From Haliclona indistincta (lineage: Eukaryota; Porifera; Demospongiae; Haplosclerida; Chalinidae), in the NCBI GenBank assembly GCA_964017065.1, contig OZ024785.1, positions 4,812,588-4,876,587 of the forward strand: a DNA stretch of 64,000 nucleotides, written 5' to 3'. How positions within the stretch are numbered: position 1 is the first letter of the stretch; each line of letters opens with the position of its first letter. The notes below the pieces were generated by a model, which was given only the letters and a program-made list of their open reading frames with translations, was not told the origin of the DNA and made no database searches. This document shows, piece after piece, positions 21,609 through 32,079 of this stretch. The position numbers and the translations under genes are program-made.

Positions 21609-23419
21609 TTAGACATGGTCATCCTTTTCCTTGCTTTCATCAGGTGTTTGTTGAACAGGATCAGAAATCTGCTCTGTATCGGAAGCTGGCTGTTCTTCTG
21701 AAACAGACACAGCTGGTTCTTCTAAATCGTCTGGACACCCTTCTTCTGAAACAGGCTTATCATCTGGTTTCTTTTCATCAAGAAGTGGTTGCTTGTCTTC
21801 TTTACGCCGAGTTCCTGACATCAGCTGCTAGACGAAACAATCAATGACTGTGCATTAAGAATCTACACATACCACTCCTCCTTCGCGAGTTGTGTGTGGC
21901 TTCTCTTGTGTACTAGAAGAGGGAAGACTTGATCTATGCTGAGGTTGCTCTACTGCAGCTGCTGAAGCTGGTGGTCCAGTGGTACCCTATGAAAAACAAT
22001 CACATCACAATCACTGTAATTTTGTACATTAATAACATACATGTGACAGTCTAGGATAGTCGCTATCTCTCAAAGGTACCAGTCCTTGACCAGGAACACT
22101 TAGATGCTTCATTCTTGGCGGCTCAGCAGCAGGTTTGACATCATATGAGACGGCACCAGCAAGAGATGGAACTCCTGGTAGACTCTTAATTTGGCGATCG
22201 TGAGTTGTGTGTGGCTTCTTTTGTGAACTAGAAGAGGAAAGACTTGATCTATGCTGAGGTTGTTCTACTGCAGCTGCTGAAGCTGGTGGTCCTGTGGTAC
22301 CCTATGAAAAACAATCACATCACAATCACTGTAATTTTGTATATTAACAACATACATGTGACAGTCTAGGATAGGCGCTATCTCTCAAAGGTACCAGTCC
22401 TTGACCAGGAACACTTAGATGCTTCATTCTTGGCGGCTCAGCAGCAGGTTTGACATCATATGAGACGGCACCAGGAAGAGATGGAACTCCTGATAAACTC
22501 TTAATTTGGCGATCGTGAGTTGTGTGTGGCTTCTTTTGTGTACTAGAAGAGGGAAGACTTGATCTATGCTGAGGGTGCTCTACTGCAGCTGCTGAAGCTG
22601 GTGGTCTTGTTTTACCCTACAAACAACAATCACACCACAATCACTGTAATTTTGTATATTAACAACATACATGTGACAGTCTGACAGAGGCGCTATCTCT
22701 CTGCCTACTATAATATACTGTTGGAGGACTTAGGAACTTCAGTCTTTCCGGCTCAGCAGGTTTGACATCATATGAGACGTCACCAGCAAGAGATGGAACA
22801 TGAGGAGGGACATAGTCTTCAAGAGATGGAACATGACGAGGCTTATAGTGTTCAAGCCGAGTTGGAGCTACTGCAGATTCACGTGGTTGGTTATGCTGCT
22901 GTATGGGAGGAAGATTATATACACACAGTGTAAAGCACATCAGTACCGTTGATAAAGAACTGGCGCATTGAACATCTTTCTTAGGTAAAGACTTATGAGA
23001 TGGTGTATTATAATGTGGCGGAGGGTGACTTCGTGACCAGGAGAGTGGAATACTTGCCTTGGGAACAAAGACTCTAGGTTCAGGACGTGAACCAGGAGTA
23101 TCTTGCTTTGGTTCACGAGAGTCGGCAGGAGGAAGAATAGGAGATTGATGAGCAGGGGAAGGTGGATGTGGATTCCGGTTGCAGCAGCGGCAAACAATGC
23201 CTTCAATGGCACTGTAAATGTTGCTCGGGGTGCATCCAGCTTTCTGGTTCAAAAGCGTTATCGCTGAAATGGCTATAATTATAACTGCTATGCAGGCTGA
23301 GATAAGAAATATCTGCCCACCTATGAAGAGGCAGAATTCAGTTCTTATCCAACGTACATAAATGTCAGTACAACAAACTTACCGCCAAGTGCTTGAACAC
23401 AGGTCGTGTTGACTTCCAT
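21609..23419 (-). CDS. Array member A5: seven-exon form with duplicated fused tail exons and no signal-peptide core
   Basis: Exons 23419-23383, 23320-22947, 22898-22671, 22616-22356, 22301-22041, 21986-21873 and 21824-21609 all join in phase (about 496 residues). Exon 1 is MEVNTTCVQALG; the 12-14 residue hydrophobic core present in A1-A4 has been deleted, leaving no signal peptide. The helix (LISACIAVIIIAISAITLL) may then act as a signal anchor. Exons 4 and 5 are near-identical 261-bp copies. In each the GTTGPPAS..HRSSLPSSSTQKK exon is fused to the GAVSYDVKPAAEPP exon. Exon 6 is the ordinary version. Exon 7 holds RRKEDKQPLLDEKKPDD and the acidic end. Confidence 0.72.
22041..22616 (-). repeat. 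Tandem duplication of a fused tail exon in A5
   Basis: Copies 22616-22356 and 22301-22041 are each 87 codons and nearly identical, including the intron that separates them. Each joins sequences that are separate exons in A4 and A6, implying deletion of the intervening intron before the duplication. Being multiples of three with phase-0 ends, they add tail length without shifting the frame. Confidence 0.8.
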
Positions 23420-24316
23420 GGTTTAGTCGCGCCGTCCAGTTACTTGTAAACCCTCGTTGAAGAAATTTCCTCGTTCTGACCAGCATGGACTGCGCCCTGC
23501 GACTGCTTTGAACACGTGGTCAGCCACGCCCATGATACGGGCGGGGCTCAAGGTGTGTATCCGGCCTGCTGCCCTGATGTACCTCATTCTCCTACACTTC
23601 AACTGCCTAGTTAACCTACGTACAGGTTCGAAGTTTTTTTTGAAAGTGCTCAATTGCAGCTACTTTAGTTGCAGCATTTTAAACAACTGATCGATTTTTT
23701 CAACAAATGAGAAAATGCAATCTCCAGCATCCTGTTAAGCACTAGTAAAGAGCAGCTTTATGATCCCGGTACCCATTGTCTTGCAACAGAAAGACCGTCT
23801 CTCCAGCAGGACAGCTGATCCAGACAATGACTATCATAGCATTGTGAGTTCAACAAGCATACTGTACTCATGTCCACAACTACAATTCAAAACAATCACA
23901 CTTATAATACAGCAGAACATGATAGAACATGACAGCAAGCAAACAGGCTATTACGGAGATAGTTTGGTGCACATAGTCATCAAATGGTTTTACACTGAAA
24001 AAAACCATAAGAACACGGATTGAGTGATTGGATAAGTAATGGTCACTGCTAAAATCAAATAAACACTCTTGGTGTTGATCCGGATCTAGCATAAAGGCTG
24101 CAATGGTGTTCATAGCTGTTGGTACACTGGAGGAATGGCTACAGTGACATCACTCTCATTGTACATGTGTGAGTAACAGCAATATGTGTTTTGTCATCTT
24201 CCTAGATCATTATTAGTGAATACCATGGAGAGGTTCAGAGGATTCAATAAATGATTCATTGCAATTCAATACAATGTACTACAGTTTGTAAATTAATTCA
24301 GCATGTTGCTGCACCC
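23420..24316. other. Conserved inter-array spacer (A5-A6)
   Basis: Contains the A5 promoter module (23513-23548), the duplicated spacer block near 23725-23950, and the A6 3' flank. No gene is supported. Confidence 0.6.
23513..23548 (-). promoter_or_regulatory. CACGTG + inverted GC-box module of A5
   Basis: CACGTGGTCAGCCACGCCC..ACGGGCGGGGCT, 94 bp upstream of the A5 start codon. Confidence 0.65.
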
Positions 24317-25608
24317 TTAGACATGGTCATCCTTTTCCTTGCTTTCATCAGGTGGTTTTTGAACAGGATCAGAAATCTGCTCTGGATCGGAAGCTGGCTG
24401 CTCTTCTGAAGCAGGCACAGCTGGTTCTTCTAAATCGTCTGGACACTCTTCTTCTGAAACAGGCTTATTATCTGGTTTCTCTTCGTCAAGAAGAGGTTGC
24501 TTGTCTTCTTTACGCCTAGTTGCTGGCATCAGCTGCAAACGAAACAATCAATGACTGTGCATTAAGAATCGACACATACCACTCCTCCTGGTAAACTCTT
24601 AATTTGGCGATCGCGAGTCGTGTGTGGCTTCTTTTGTGTACTAGAAGAGGGAAGACTTGATCTATGGTGAGAGTGCTCTACTGTAGCTGCTGAAGCTGGT
24701 GGTCCTGTGGTACCCTACGAAAAACAATCGCATCACAATCACTGTAATTTTGTATATTAATAAACATACATGTGACAGTCTGGCATAGGCGCTATCTCTC
24801 CGCCTACTATAAGATACTGAAGGAACACTTAGATACTTCATTTTTGGCGGCACAGCAGGTTTGACATCATATGAGACGTCACCAGCAAAAGATGGAACAT
24901 GAGGAGGGACATAGTCTTCAAGAGATTGAACTTGACGAGGCTTATAGTGTTCAAGCCGAGTTGGAGCTACTGCAGATTCACGTGGTTGGTTGTGCTGCTG
25001 TATGGGAGGAAGATTATATATATACACAGCGTAGTGCACATCAGTACCATTGATAAAGAACTGGCGCATTGAAAATCTTTCTTAGGTAAAGACTCATGAG
25101 ATGATGTACCATGATGTGGCGGAGGGTGACTTGGTGACAAAGAGAGTGGAACACAAGGTGGATCGGGCGGCTGCTCGAGTGGTTGATCCTGCTCTGCACC
25201 ATCAGATGGAGCCGAATCGTCCTTTGCTTGAACATGTGCCTTGGGACCAAAGGCACTAGGTCTAGGACGTGAACCAGGAGTATCTTGCTTGGGTTCACGA
25301 GAGTCGGCAGGAGGAAGAATAGGAGATTGATGAGCAGGGGAAGGTGGATGTGGATTCCAGTTGCAGTGGCAATCAATGCCTTCGGTGACACTGTCTATAA
25401 TTGTCCAGCAAATCTTGCTCGGGGTGCATTCAGCTTTGTGGCACAAATAAAGCGCTATCAAAATGGCTATAATATTAACTAGTATGCCGGTGACGATACC
25501 AAATATCTGCCCATCTATGAAGAAGCAGAATTCAGTTCTTATCCAACGTACATAATGTACAACAAACTTACCGTTAAGAGCTGTAGCACAGGTCGTGTTG
25601 ACTTCCAT
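24317..25608 (-). CDS. Array member A6: five-exon form lacking the signal-peptide core
   Basis: Exons 25608-25572, 25514-25048, 24997-24770, 24714-24580 and 24532-24317 join in phase (about 360 residues). Exon 1 encodes MEVNTTCATALN, sharing with A5 the deletion of the signal-peptide core. The helix (VNIIAILIALYLCHKAEC) is followed by two Cys-containing motifs, then PPADSREPKQDTPGSRPRPS and APSDGAEQDQPLEQ. Later exons encode QHNQPRESAVAPT, VPSLEDYVPPHVPS, GDVSYDVKPAVPP, HRSSLPSSSTQKKPHTT and the acidic terminal exon with EDKQPLLDEEKPDN. Intron 1 is 57 nt, a multiple of three and stop-free, so retention would preserve the frame. Confidence 0.75.
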
Positions 25609-26494
25609 GGTTTAGTCGCGTCCAGTTACTTGTAAGCCCTCGTTGAGGAAATTTCTTCGTTCTGACCAGCATGGACTGCGCCCCGCGACTGCTTTTCAAT
25701 AGTCCAACACGTGGTCAGCCACACCCATGATACGGGCGGGGCTCAAGGTGTGCATCCGGCTTGCTGTCCTGATGTACCTCATTCTCCTAAACGTCAACTA
25801 AACGTCAACTAATTGCAGCTCCATCCAGTAGTGAAAATATTTTAGTTGCAGCATTTTAAACAACTAATCGATTTTCTCAAAGTATGAGATAATGCAATCT
25901 CCAGCATCCTACCAAGCTGGTCAGTTTAGTACTAGTAAAGAGCAGCTTCATGATCCCGATACCCATTGTCTTGCAACAGACAAACCGTCTCTCCAGCAGG
26001 ACAGCTGATCCAGACAATGACTATCATAGCATTGTGAGTTCAACAAGCATACTGTACTCATGTCCACAACTACAATTCAAAACCATCACACTTGTAATAC
26101 AGCAGAACATGATAGAACATGACAGCAAGCAAACAGGCTATTACGAGACAGTTTGGTGCACTTGATAGTCATCAAATGGTTTTTACACTGAAAGAACACA
26201 GATTGAGTAAGTAATGGTCACTGCTAAAATCAAATACGCACACTTGGTGTTGATCTGGATCTAGTATAAAGGCTGCAATGGTGATCATAGCTGTTGGTAC
26301 ACTGGAGGAACGGCTACAGTGACATCACTCTCATTGTACATGTGTGAGTAACAGCAATATTATGTGTTTTCATGTTTTGTCAGCTTCCTTGATCATTATT
26401 AGTGAATACCATGGAGAGGTTCAGAGGAATGATTCATTGCAATTCAATACAATGTACTACAGTTTGTAAATTAATTCAGCATGTGGCTGCGCCC
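25609..26494. other. Conserved inter-array spacer (A6-A7)
   Basis: Includes the A6 promoter module (25708-25743), a small direct repeat CTAAACGTCAA near 25790, the duplicated spacer block around 25890-26150 and the A7 3' flank. No gene is supported. Confidence 0.6.
25708..25743 (-). promoter_or_regulatory. CACGTG + GC-box module of A6
   Basis: CACGTGGTCAGCCACACCC (one change from the consensus) followed by ACGGGCGGGGCT, 100 bp upstream of the A6 start codon. Confidence 0.65.
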
Positions 26495-27814
26495 TTAGAT
26501 ATCTTCTTCCTTGTCCTTGCTTTCGGGAGCTGTTTGTTGAACAGGATCAGAAATCTGCTCTGGATCGGAAGCTGGCTGTTCGTCTGAACCGGACTCAGCT
26601 GGTTCTTCCATATACTTTTCTTCTGAAACTGGTTCTTCAAAATCGTCTGGACACTCTTCTTCTGAAACAGGCTCATCATCTGGATCCTCTTCATCAAGAA
26701 GTGGTTGCTTGTCTTCTTTACGCCTAATTGCTGACATCAGCTGCAAAACGAAAAAATCAATGACTGTGCATTAAGAACCTAAACATACCGCTCCTTCTGG
26801 TAAACTCCCGAATCTTCGATCGCGACTTGTGTGTGGTCTCTTTTGTGTACTAGAAGAGGGAAGACTTGATCTGTGCTGAGGGTGCTCTACTACAGATGCT
26901 GAAGCTGGTGGTCCTGTGGTACCCTACGAAAAACAATCACATCACAATCACTGTAATTTTGTACATAAGCAACATACATGTGACAGTCTGGCATAGGCGC
27001 TATCTCTTTTTTGCCTAAAGAAAGCTACCAGTTTTTGACCAGGTCCTGAAGGTACACTTTGATGCTTTCTTCTTGGTGGCTCAGCAGGTTTAACATCGTA
27101 CGAGACGGCACCAGCAAGAGATGGAGCATGAGGAGGGTCATGCTGTTCAAGAGTTGGAACATTAGGTGGATCGGGCGGCTGCTCAAGTGGTTGATCCTGC
27201 TCTGCACCATCAGATGGAGCCTTTGCTTGAACATGTGCTTCAGGAGCAAGGGCACTAGTTCCAGGACGTGAACCAGGAGTATCTTGCTTGGGTTCACGAG
27301 AGTCAGCAGGAGGAATAGGAATATGAGGAGCCTCATAGTGTTCAAGAGTTGGAGCTACTGCAGCTTCATGTGGTTGGTCATGTTGCTGTATGGGAAGATC
27401 GGGCGGCTGCTCAGGTGGTTGATCCTGCTCTGCACCATCAGAGGCTTGAGGAAGAATAGCCTGTTGCTGCCCTGGAGGCGGCGAGGATACGGTTAGTTGC
27501 TCTTGCTCCTCCTGTCCTGTTGGAGGTGAAGAAGGAGCGGATACCGGTACGTGTAACTCCACTGAAGGTTCAGGATGCGATGGTCCGGGAGGCCGTAGTG
27601 GAATGAAGTATCTGACACGTTCAGCTGACCGTGGTCGGGCTCGTAGACACGAACAGCAGCATCTGGAACACCAGTCATAGCAATATCGCAACGGGTAGCG
27701 ATATCGCATTTTCCACAGCAAGAGTCCAACAGCGACAAAAAAAAACGCTAGCGATGCTGCGATAAGAACCGCGGAAACTACGATCAGACTTATTTGCCAG
27801 CCTGGTAGCGCCAT
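26495..27814 (-). CDS. Array member A7: long-tail form with a signal-anchor helix
   Basis: Exons 27814-26978, 26923-26789 and 26740-26495 join in phase (about 405 residues). It begins MALPGWQIS with no cleavable signal; the N-terminal helix (LIVVSAVLIAASLAFFFVAVGLLLW) should serve as the anchor. A basic/Tyr stretch and a cysteine cluster (CSRCCCSC) follow. The tail repeats array motifs twice: ASDGAEQDQPPEQ and APSDGAEQDQPLEQ, two QHDQP units, then PPADSREPKQDTPGSRP, GAVSYDVKPAEPP and HRSSLPSSSTQKRPHTS. The last exon has RRKEDKQPLLDEEDPDD and EEKYMEEPAE. Introns that separate these blocks in A4-A6 are absent, so exon 1 is a fused 279-codon exon. A non-coding 5' exon is possible because a tttctgcag acceptor sits just upstream. 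Confidence 0.75.
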
Positions 27815-27875
27815 TGCAATTGTAGCTGCAGAAATGAATAGGTTGTTGAGCTAATGCAGATCAGCTCCAGCTCTG

Positions 27876-28000
27876 TCAAATGGGCGTCACTGTCAGACAC
27901 GTGCACTTAAAATTTTACGTGGGTGCAAAGCAAAGCGGTACCAATGACGTCATCAAGCAGTGATAATTTTTACACCCAAGAAAAAAATGCAATAAAGAAT
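27876..28000 (-). promoter_or_regulatory. A7 upstream region, duplicated at 30490-30600
   Basis: This stretch (GTCACTGTCAGACACGTGCA.., then GCGGTACCAATGACGTCATC) is closely repeated at 30490-30600. It contains CACGTG and TGACGTCA, the palindromic CRE/ATF site. It differs from the shared module of A1-A6. Confidence 0.5.
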
Positions 28001-28083
28001 TATTGTAATTCAAAATATCTTCTACAGTTGGTTTACTAGTTCTGCATTTTAGATATCATCTCTAGGTTTTGGTAGCTGTTTTG

Positions 28084-28558
28084 TCAGAAATTATAGCTCT
28101 GGTTTGGAACTTCGGAATTTGGCTGTTCTTCTGAACCGGACACAGCTGGTTCTTCAAAGTCATCCATATACTCTTCTTCTGAAACTGGTTCTTCAAAATC
28201 GTCCGGATAGTCTTCATCAAGAAGTGGTTGTTTGTCTTCTTTACGCCTACTAGCAGTTGAGAAAATCTGCAAAAAAATCAATCACAGTGCAGACTAATGC
28301 ATTAACATCCACTCCTCCTGGTATTATTGGTAAACTCTTAATTCGGCGAGTTGTGGGTGATTTCTTTTGTGTACTAGAAGAGGGAAGACTTGATCTATGC
28401 TGAGGTTGCTCTACTGTAGCTGGTGAAGCTGGTGGTCCTGTGGTACCCTACGAAAAACAATCACATCACAATCACTATAATTTTGTACATAAACAACATA
28501 CATGTGACAGTCTGGCATAGGCGCTATCTCTTTGTTGCCTAAAGAAAGAGATAGTCTT
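28084..28558 (-). pseudogene. Array member A8: 5'-truncated copy (tail exons only)
   Basis: Only the end of the KRDSAYARLSH exon, the GTTGPPAS..HRSSLPSSSTQKK exon and a terminal exon with RRKEDKQPLLDEDYPDD remain. There is no signal peptide or membrane helix before the sequence runs into a copy of the array promoter module at 28593-28629. The terminal exon ends early compared with A3-A7. The nearest relative is the 3' half of A10. It is presumably a non-functional remnant of unequal recombination. Confidence 0.7.
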
Positions 28559-29102
28559 AGCTACGCAGCATACAGTGACGGTTTAAACATAGCACGTGGT
28601 CAGCCACGCCCATGATATGGGGCGGGGCTGGGGCTGCAAGGATTGCATCAGGCTTTCTCTACCACATTCTCTTAACATCAGTAGCCTAGTTGATCTACAG
28701 GTTAAGTTTTGTCATATAGTTGACTAACAACTGATTGATTATTATTTTTTCCTGAGAAAATACAAGTCAGCTCCAGAATCCTACCAAGAAGCTGGTCTGT
28801 TTCACTACTAGCAAATCTCCCAGTTGCCCATTGTCTTGGAACAGACAGACTGTCACTCCAGCAGGGCTGCTGACAATGACTATCAACGTAGCATTGTTGG
28901 GGTCAACAAGCAATCTGTACCCACAACTACAACTGTTATCCAGCATCCCAATATTGCAGTATCTGTGGTCTCATTTAACAATAATACAACAATAATAGAG
29001 TTGCTAGCAATGCAATAGAACAAGTTGGGGCAGTTGTGTCACAGTGATAGTCATTATTACAGTAATTGTCACGTAGCTCATAAGTGACATCTTCAGACCA
29101 AG
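28559..29102. other. Spacer with array promoter module remnant
   Basis: Holds a CACGTG + GC-box module (28593-28629) directly abutting the truncated A8 copy, then a diverged form of the conserved spacer block (ATCCTACCAAGAAGCTGGTC near 28778). No gene is supported. Confidence 0.55.
28593..28629 (-). promoter_or_regulatory. CACGTG + GC-box module next to truncated A8
   Basis: CACGTGGTCAGCCACGCCC..TGGGGCGGGGCTG. It is not followed by an intact first exon, so it marks where the promoter was brought next to the A8 tail. Confidence 0.55.
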
Positions 29103-30205
29103 CTAGTTGTCATCGGTACTGGTGGTGTTACACTAGACAGAGAATGAGTAAAAATGGATAAGTCACTGGATAGTAATGACAACGCTGCAATACCTCAGGA
29201 AGTGCACGACGAAATGAAGAACGAGTGAGTGTAACACTGGAGCTATCCATCACAAGACCTCTGCGACTAGGAGTGCCGAGAGTCACATTAGCAACAGGAT
29301 GGGGTGGTTGATAGTGCCGATCCTCATCAGGATTACGACGAAACAAATTAATCAACTTCATGATACCTTGAATGCAATGACCACCTATGAAATTCACCAC
29401 CGTCATAAGTAAATATTGGAACACAAGCATAAAAGCAAATTCGAACCCTACAAGAGAAGGAATAACCCGTTTTGACTCTGCATGTACGTATAGTATAACT
29501 TACAGAACTGAAGACTTGCAACACAGGCGCTGCATGTTCTATAGTGGTAAAAACCCAGCGCAATGGGTTCGGGGTACTTTGGGACGGCCTTGACCAGAAT
29601 CTCGTACAGTGACGGCGTAGACATAGATCTGTAGTGAGCACAGTGACAGTGACAGTGACAACAGTGAGGTAAGTCATCATCTTCGTCATCGGTACTGGTG
29701 GTGTTACACTAGACAGAGAATGAGTAAAAATGGATAAGTTACTGGATAGTAATGACAATGCTGCAATACCTCAGGAAGTGCACGATGAAATGGAGAACGA
29801 GTGAGTGGAACACCAGAGCTATCCATCGCAAGACTTCTGCGGCTAGGAGTGCCGAGAGTAGCATTAGCAACAGGATGGGGCGGCCGGTCCTCATCAGGAT
29901 TGCGACGAAACAAATTCGTGATACTTTGACTGTAACGAAGAACTATTAAATTCACCACTGTCATAAATGAATGTGTTAACACAAGGACACAAACAAAATC
30001 CAACCCTACAATAGAAAGAAAAACCTGTTCTGACCCTGCGTGTACGTATAGTATATATCTTACAGAACCGAAGACTGCAAACACATGTACAACAGCATTG
30101 ACTTTGACAGCAGCTAGTTGTCATATAGTGAAAAAGAAACAGCACAAAGGGGTTGGGGTGCTCCCCCTTCGGGACGGCCATGGTCAGCGTCTCGAACAGT
30201 GACAT
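29103..30205 (-). CDS. Array member A9: probable fused gene with two membrane modules
   Basis: Exons 30205-30064, 30005-29770, 29708-29504, 29447-29194 and 29132-29103 join in one frame (about 288 residues). Module 1 has AVPKGEHPNPFVLFLFHY, a Cys-rich run (SQCCCTCVCSLRF), a hydrophobic helix (LDFVCVLVLTHSFMTVVNLIVL) and NLFRRNPDEDR..TLGTPSRR. The exon CNTTSTDDEDDD runs in frame into module 2 (SLYEILVKAVPKYPEP), which repeats the same order and ends CNTTSTDDN. The only upstream CACGTG module is before module 1. Alternatively these are two genes lying close together. There is no dileucine motif. Family membership rests on layout and promoter, not on clear sequence identity. Confidence 0.6.
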
Positions 30206-30272
30206 AGCTCTGTAGAGAACTAGAGCGACTGGTTCAATGTAGCTTCACTGGTCTAATGTTCTGGAACTTGAG

Positions 30273-30316
30273 CACGTGGTCAGCCACGCCTATAATATTT
30301 TATTACGGGAGGGGCT
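30273..30316 (-). promoter_or_regulatory. CACGTG + GC-box module of A9
   Basis: CACGTGGTCAGCCACGCC, a longer AT-rich spacer, then ACGGGAGGGGCTG. It lies 68 bp upstream of the A9 start codon. Confidence 0.6.
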
Positions 30317-30671
30317 GAAATTATTACATGTATCTCGTTTAGCTTATTGAAAAAAAAACAGCCAAGCCTGAGCCAAGCAAGAAATTATTGGTCGATACCG
30401 AGCATACATGTAAATGGCAAGTATCATGTTAATAAACCGAGATTCAGGAATCAGTGCTGTTCGATTAGCAGTGGTGATATCTTCAATAATGCTCTGTCAA
30501 TTGGGCATCACTGTCAGACACGTGCATTTTAAAATTTAAAGCGGTACCAATTACGTCATCAAGCTGTGATGTCTCATAATTTTCACACCCAAGAAAAAAT
30601 TAATGATTCATTCAATAAAGTAATTCAAAATTATCTTCTACAGTTGGTTTTGGTAGCTGTTTTGTCAGAAA
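30317..30671. other. Spacer with orphan A7-type upstream region
   Basis: 30490-30600 duplicates the A7 upstream region, but no A7-like first exon follows on the minus strand. It is therefore an orphan regulatory copy, carried along with the A8/A10-type 3' exons in a segmental duplication. Confidence 0.55.
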
Positions 30672-31762
30672 TCATAGTTCTGGATCGGAATTTGGCTGTT
30701 CTTCTGAACCGGACACAGCTGGTTCTTCAAAGTCATCCATATTCTCTTCTTCTGAAACAGGCTCTTCAAAATCGTCCGGATAGTCTTCATCAAGAAGTGG
30801 TTGCTTGTCTTCTTTACGCCTACTTGTAGTTGGGAAAAGCTGCAAAAAAATTAATCACAGTGCAGACTAATGCATTAACATACCACTCCTCCTGTTAAAC
30901 TCTTAATTCGGCGAGTTGTGCGTGGTTTCTTTTGTGTACTAGAAGAGGGAAGACTAGATCTATGCTGAGGTTGCTCTACTGCAGATGCTGAAGCTGGTGG
31001 TCCTGTGGTACCCTACGAAAAACAATCACATCACAATCACTGTAATTTTGTACATTAACAACATACATGTGACAGTGTGGCATAGGCGCTATCTCTTTTT
31101 TGCCTAATGAAAGTTACCAGTCTTTGACCAGGTCCTGCTAAAGAAACACTTCGATGCTTTCTTCTTGGCGGCTCAGCAGCAGGTTTGACATCGTATGAGC
31201 AAGTGATGGATCACGGCATCAGTAAGTGATGGATCATGAGGAGGCTCATGAGATGAAGCTACTGCACCTTCATGTGGTTGCTCCTGTTCGGGTGGAGCCT
31301 GAGTGGGAGGGGCTATGGCTGACGGCTGCTTTTCCTCAGGTGACGGAGAATGAGGAACAGTTCCCGGCAAATTAAATTGCTGCGGGTCTGTAGGAGAAGC
31401 AGCCCTTCCTTCAACAGGTTGGTGAGGAATACCACCTGGTTGGATAACTGGTGCTATGGCAGCAGCACCACTACCAGGCCAGGCCTGGAGAGCTGCAGGC
31501 ATGCTTGGAGAGCTGCAGGCATGCCAGGCCTGGAGAGCTACAGGCTCTTGAGAAATAATTCTTCGGGACGTACGCTGACAACACGGAAAGCACCCGAAAA
31601 AGCATAGTCGTATTTTGCCTCGAAACCCCACCAACACAATCAGGCAAACACAACCAGCGATGAGTATGAGTGCTCCTGGAAAAATTGACAGTAAAATGAA
31701 CAACACGTGTCACTGTACACACCTATTACGGCGAGTGCAACAATTCCAGCCGAGTTTAGCAT
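30672..31762 (-). CDS. Array member A10: tail frameshifted by a 13-bp duplication
   Basis: Exon 31762-31723 (MLNSAGIVALAVI) joins exon 2 starting at 31675. The helix (ALILIAGCVCLIVLVGF) is followed by CFFGCFPCC and a Pro/Ala-rich tail. Near 31200 the sequence GATCCATCACTTGC occurs twice; compared with A7 this adds 13 bp and shifts the frame, so translation stops at 31173 after IRCQTCC. The downstream parts (SYDVKPAAEPPRRK ending 31067; exon 31012-30884; exon 30839-30672 with EDKQPLLDEDYPDD) remain open in the original frame. Either the protein is now short and lacks the dileucine end, or the gene is decaying. Confidence 0.62.
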
Positions 31763-31848
31763 TTTAGCAGCATTAGACGTTGAGCTCAGTGACAACAGCC
31801 AGTTACAGCCTGACTACCAGCAACTCATCGCTGGGCGTCACCCTCTGC

Positions 31849-31870
31849 CACGTGGTACAGCCACACCCAA
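31849..31870 (-). promoter_or_regulatory. CACGTG element upstream of A10
   Basis: CACGTGGTACAGCCACACCC, 87 bp upstream of the A10 start codon. The second GC-box half is missing. Confidence 0.45.
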
Positions 31871-32079
31871 ATAGGGAAGGTCTCGAGAAGCGCATTGAAG
31901 AAGCTCCATTACACTTGCTAATAGTCAACGTGAAGTCACACTCTGTGAACACAAGTATGTGGTGTGATTCATGGCTGCAACAGATCAACTATTTTCACCT
32001 CAAGTTCATTGATAATAGCAATGTGATGTCTTAATAGTACTAGTACTACTACACAGAATTAGACTGTTCGGAATGTCAT

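Noticed and set aside
15597..25420. Leu/His-rich minus-strand frames overlapping tail exons (for example 19401-18997, 25391-25041)
   Set aside because: Altern-frame shadows of the repeated tail exons; they do not connect to helices or last exons.
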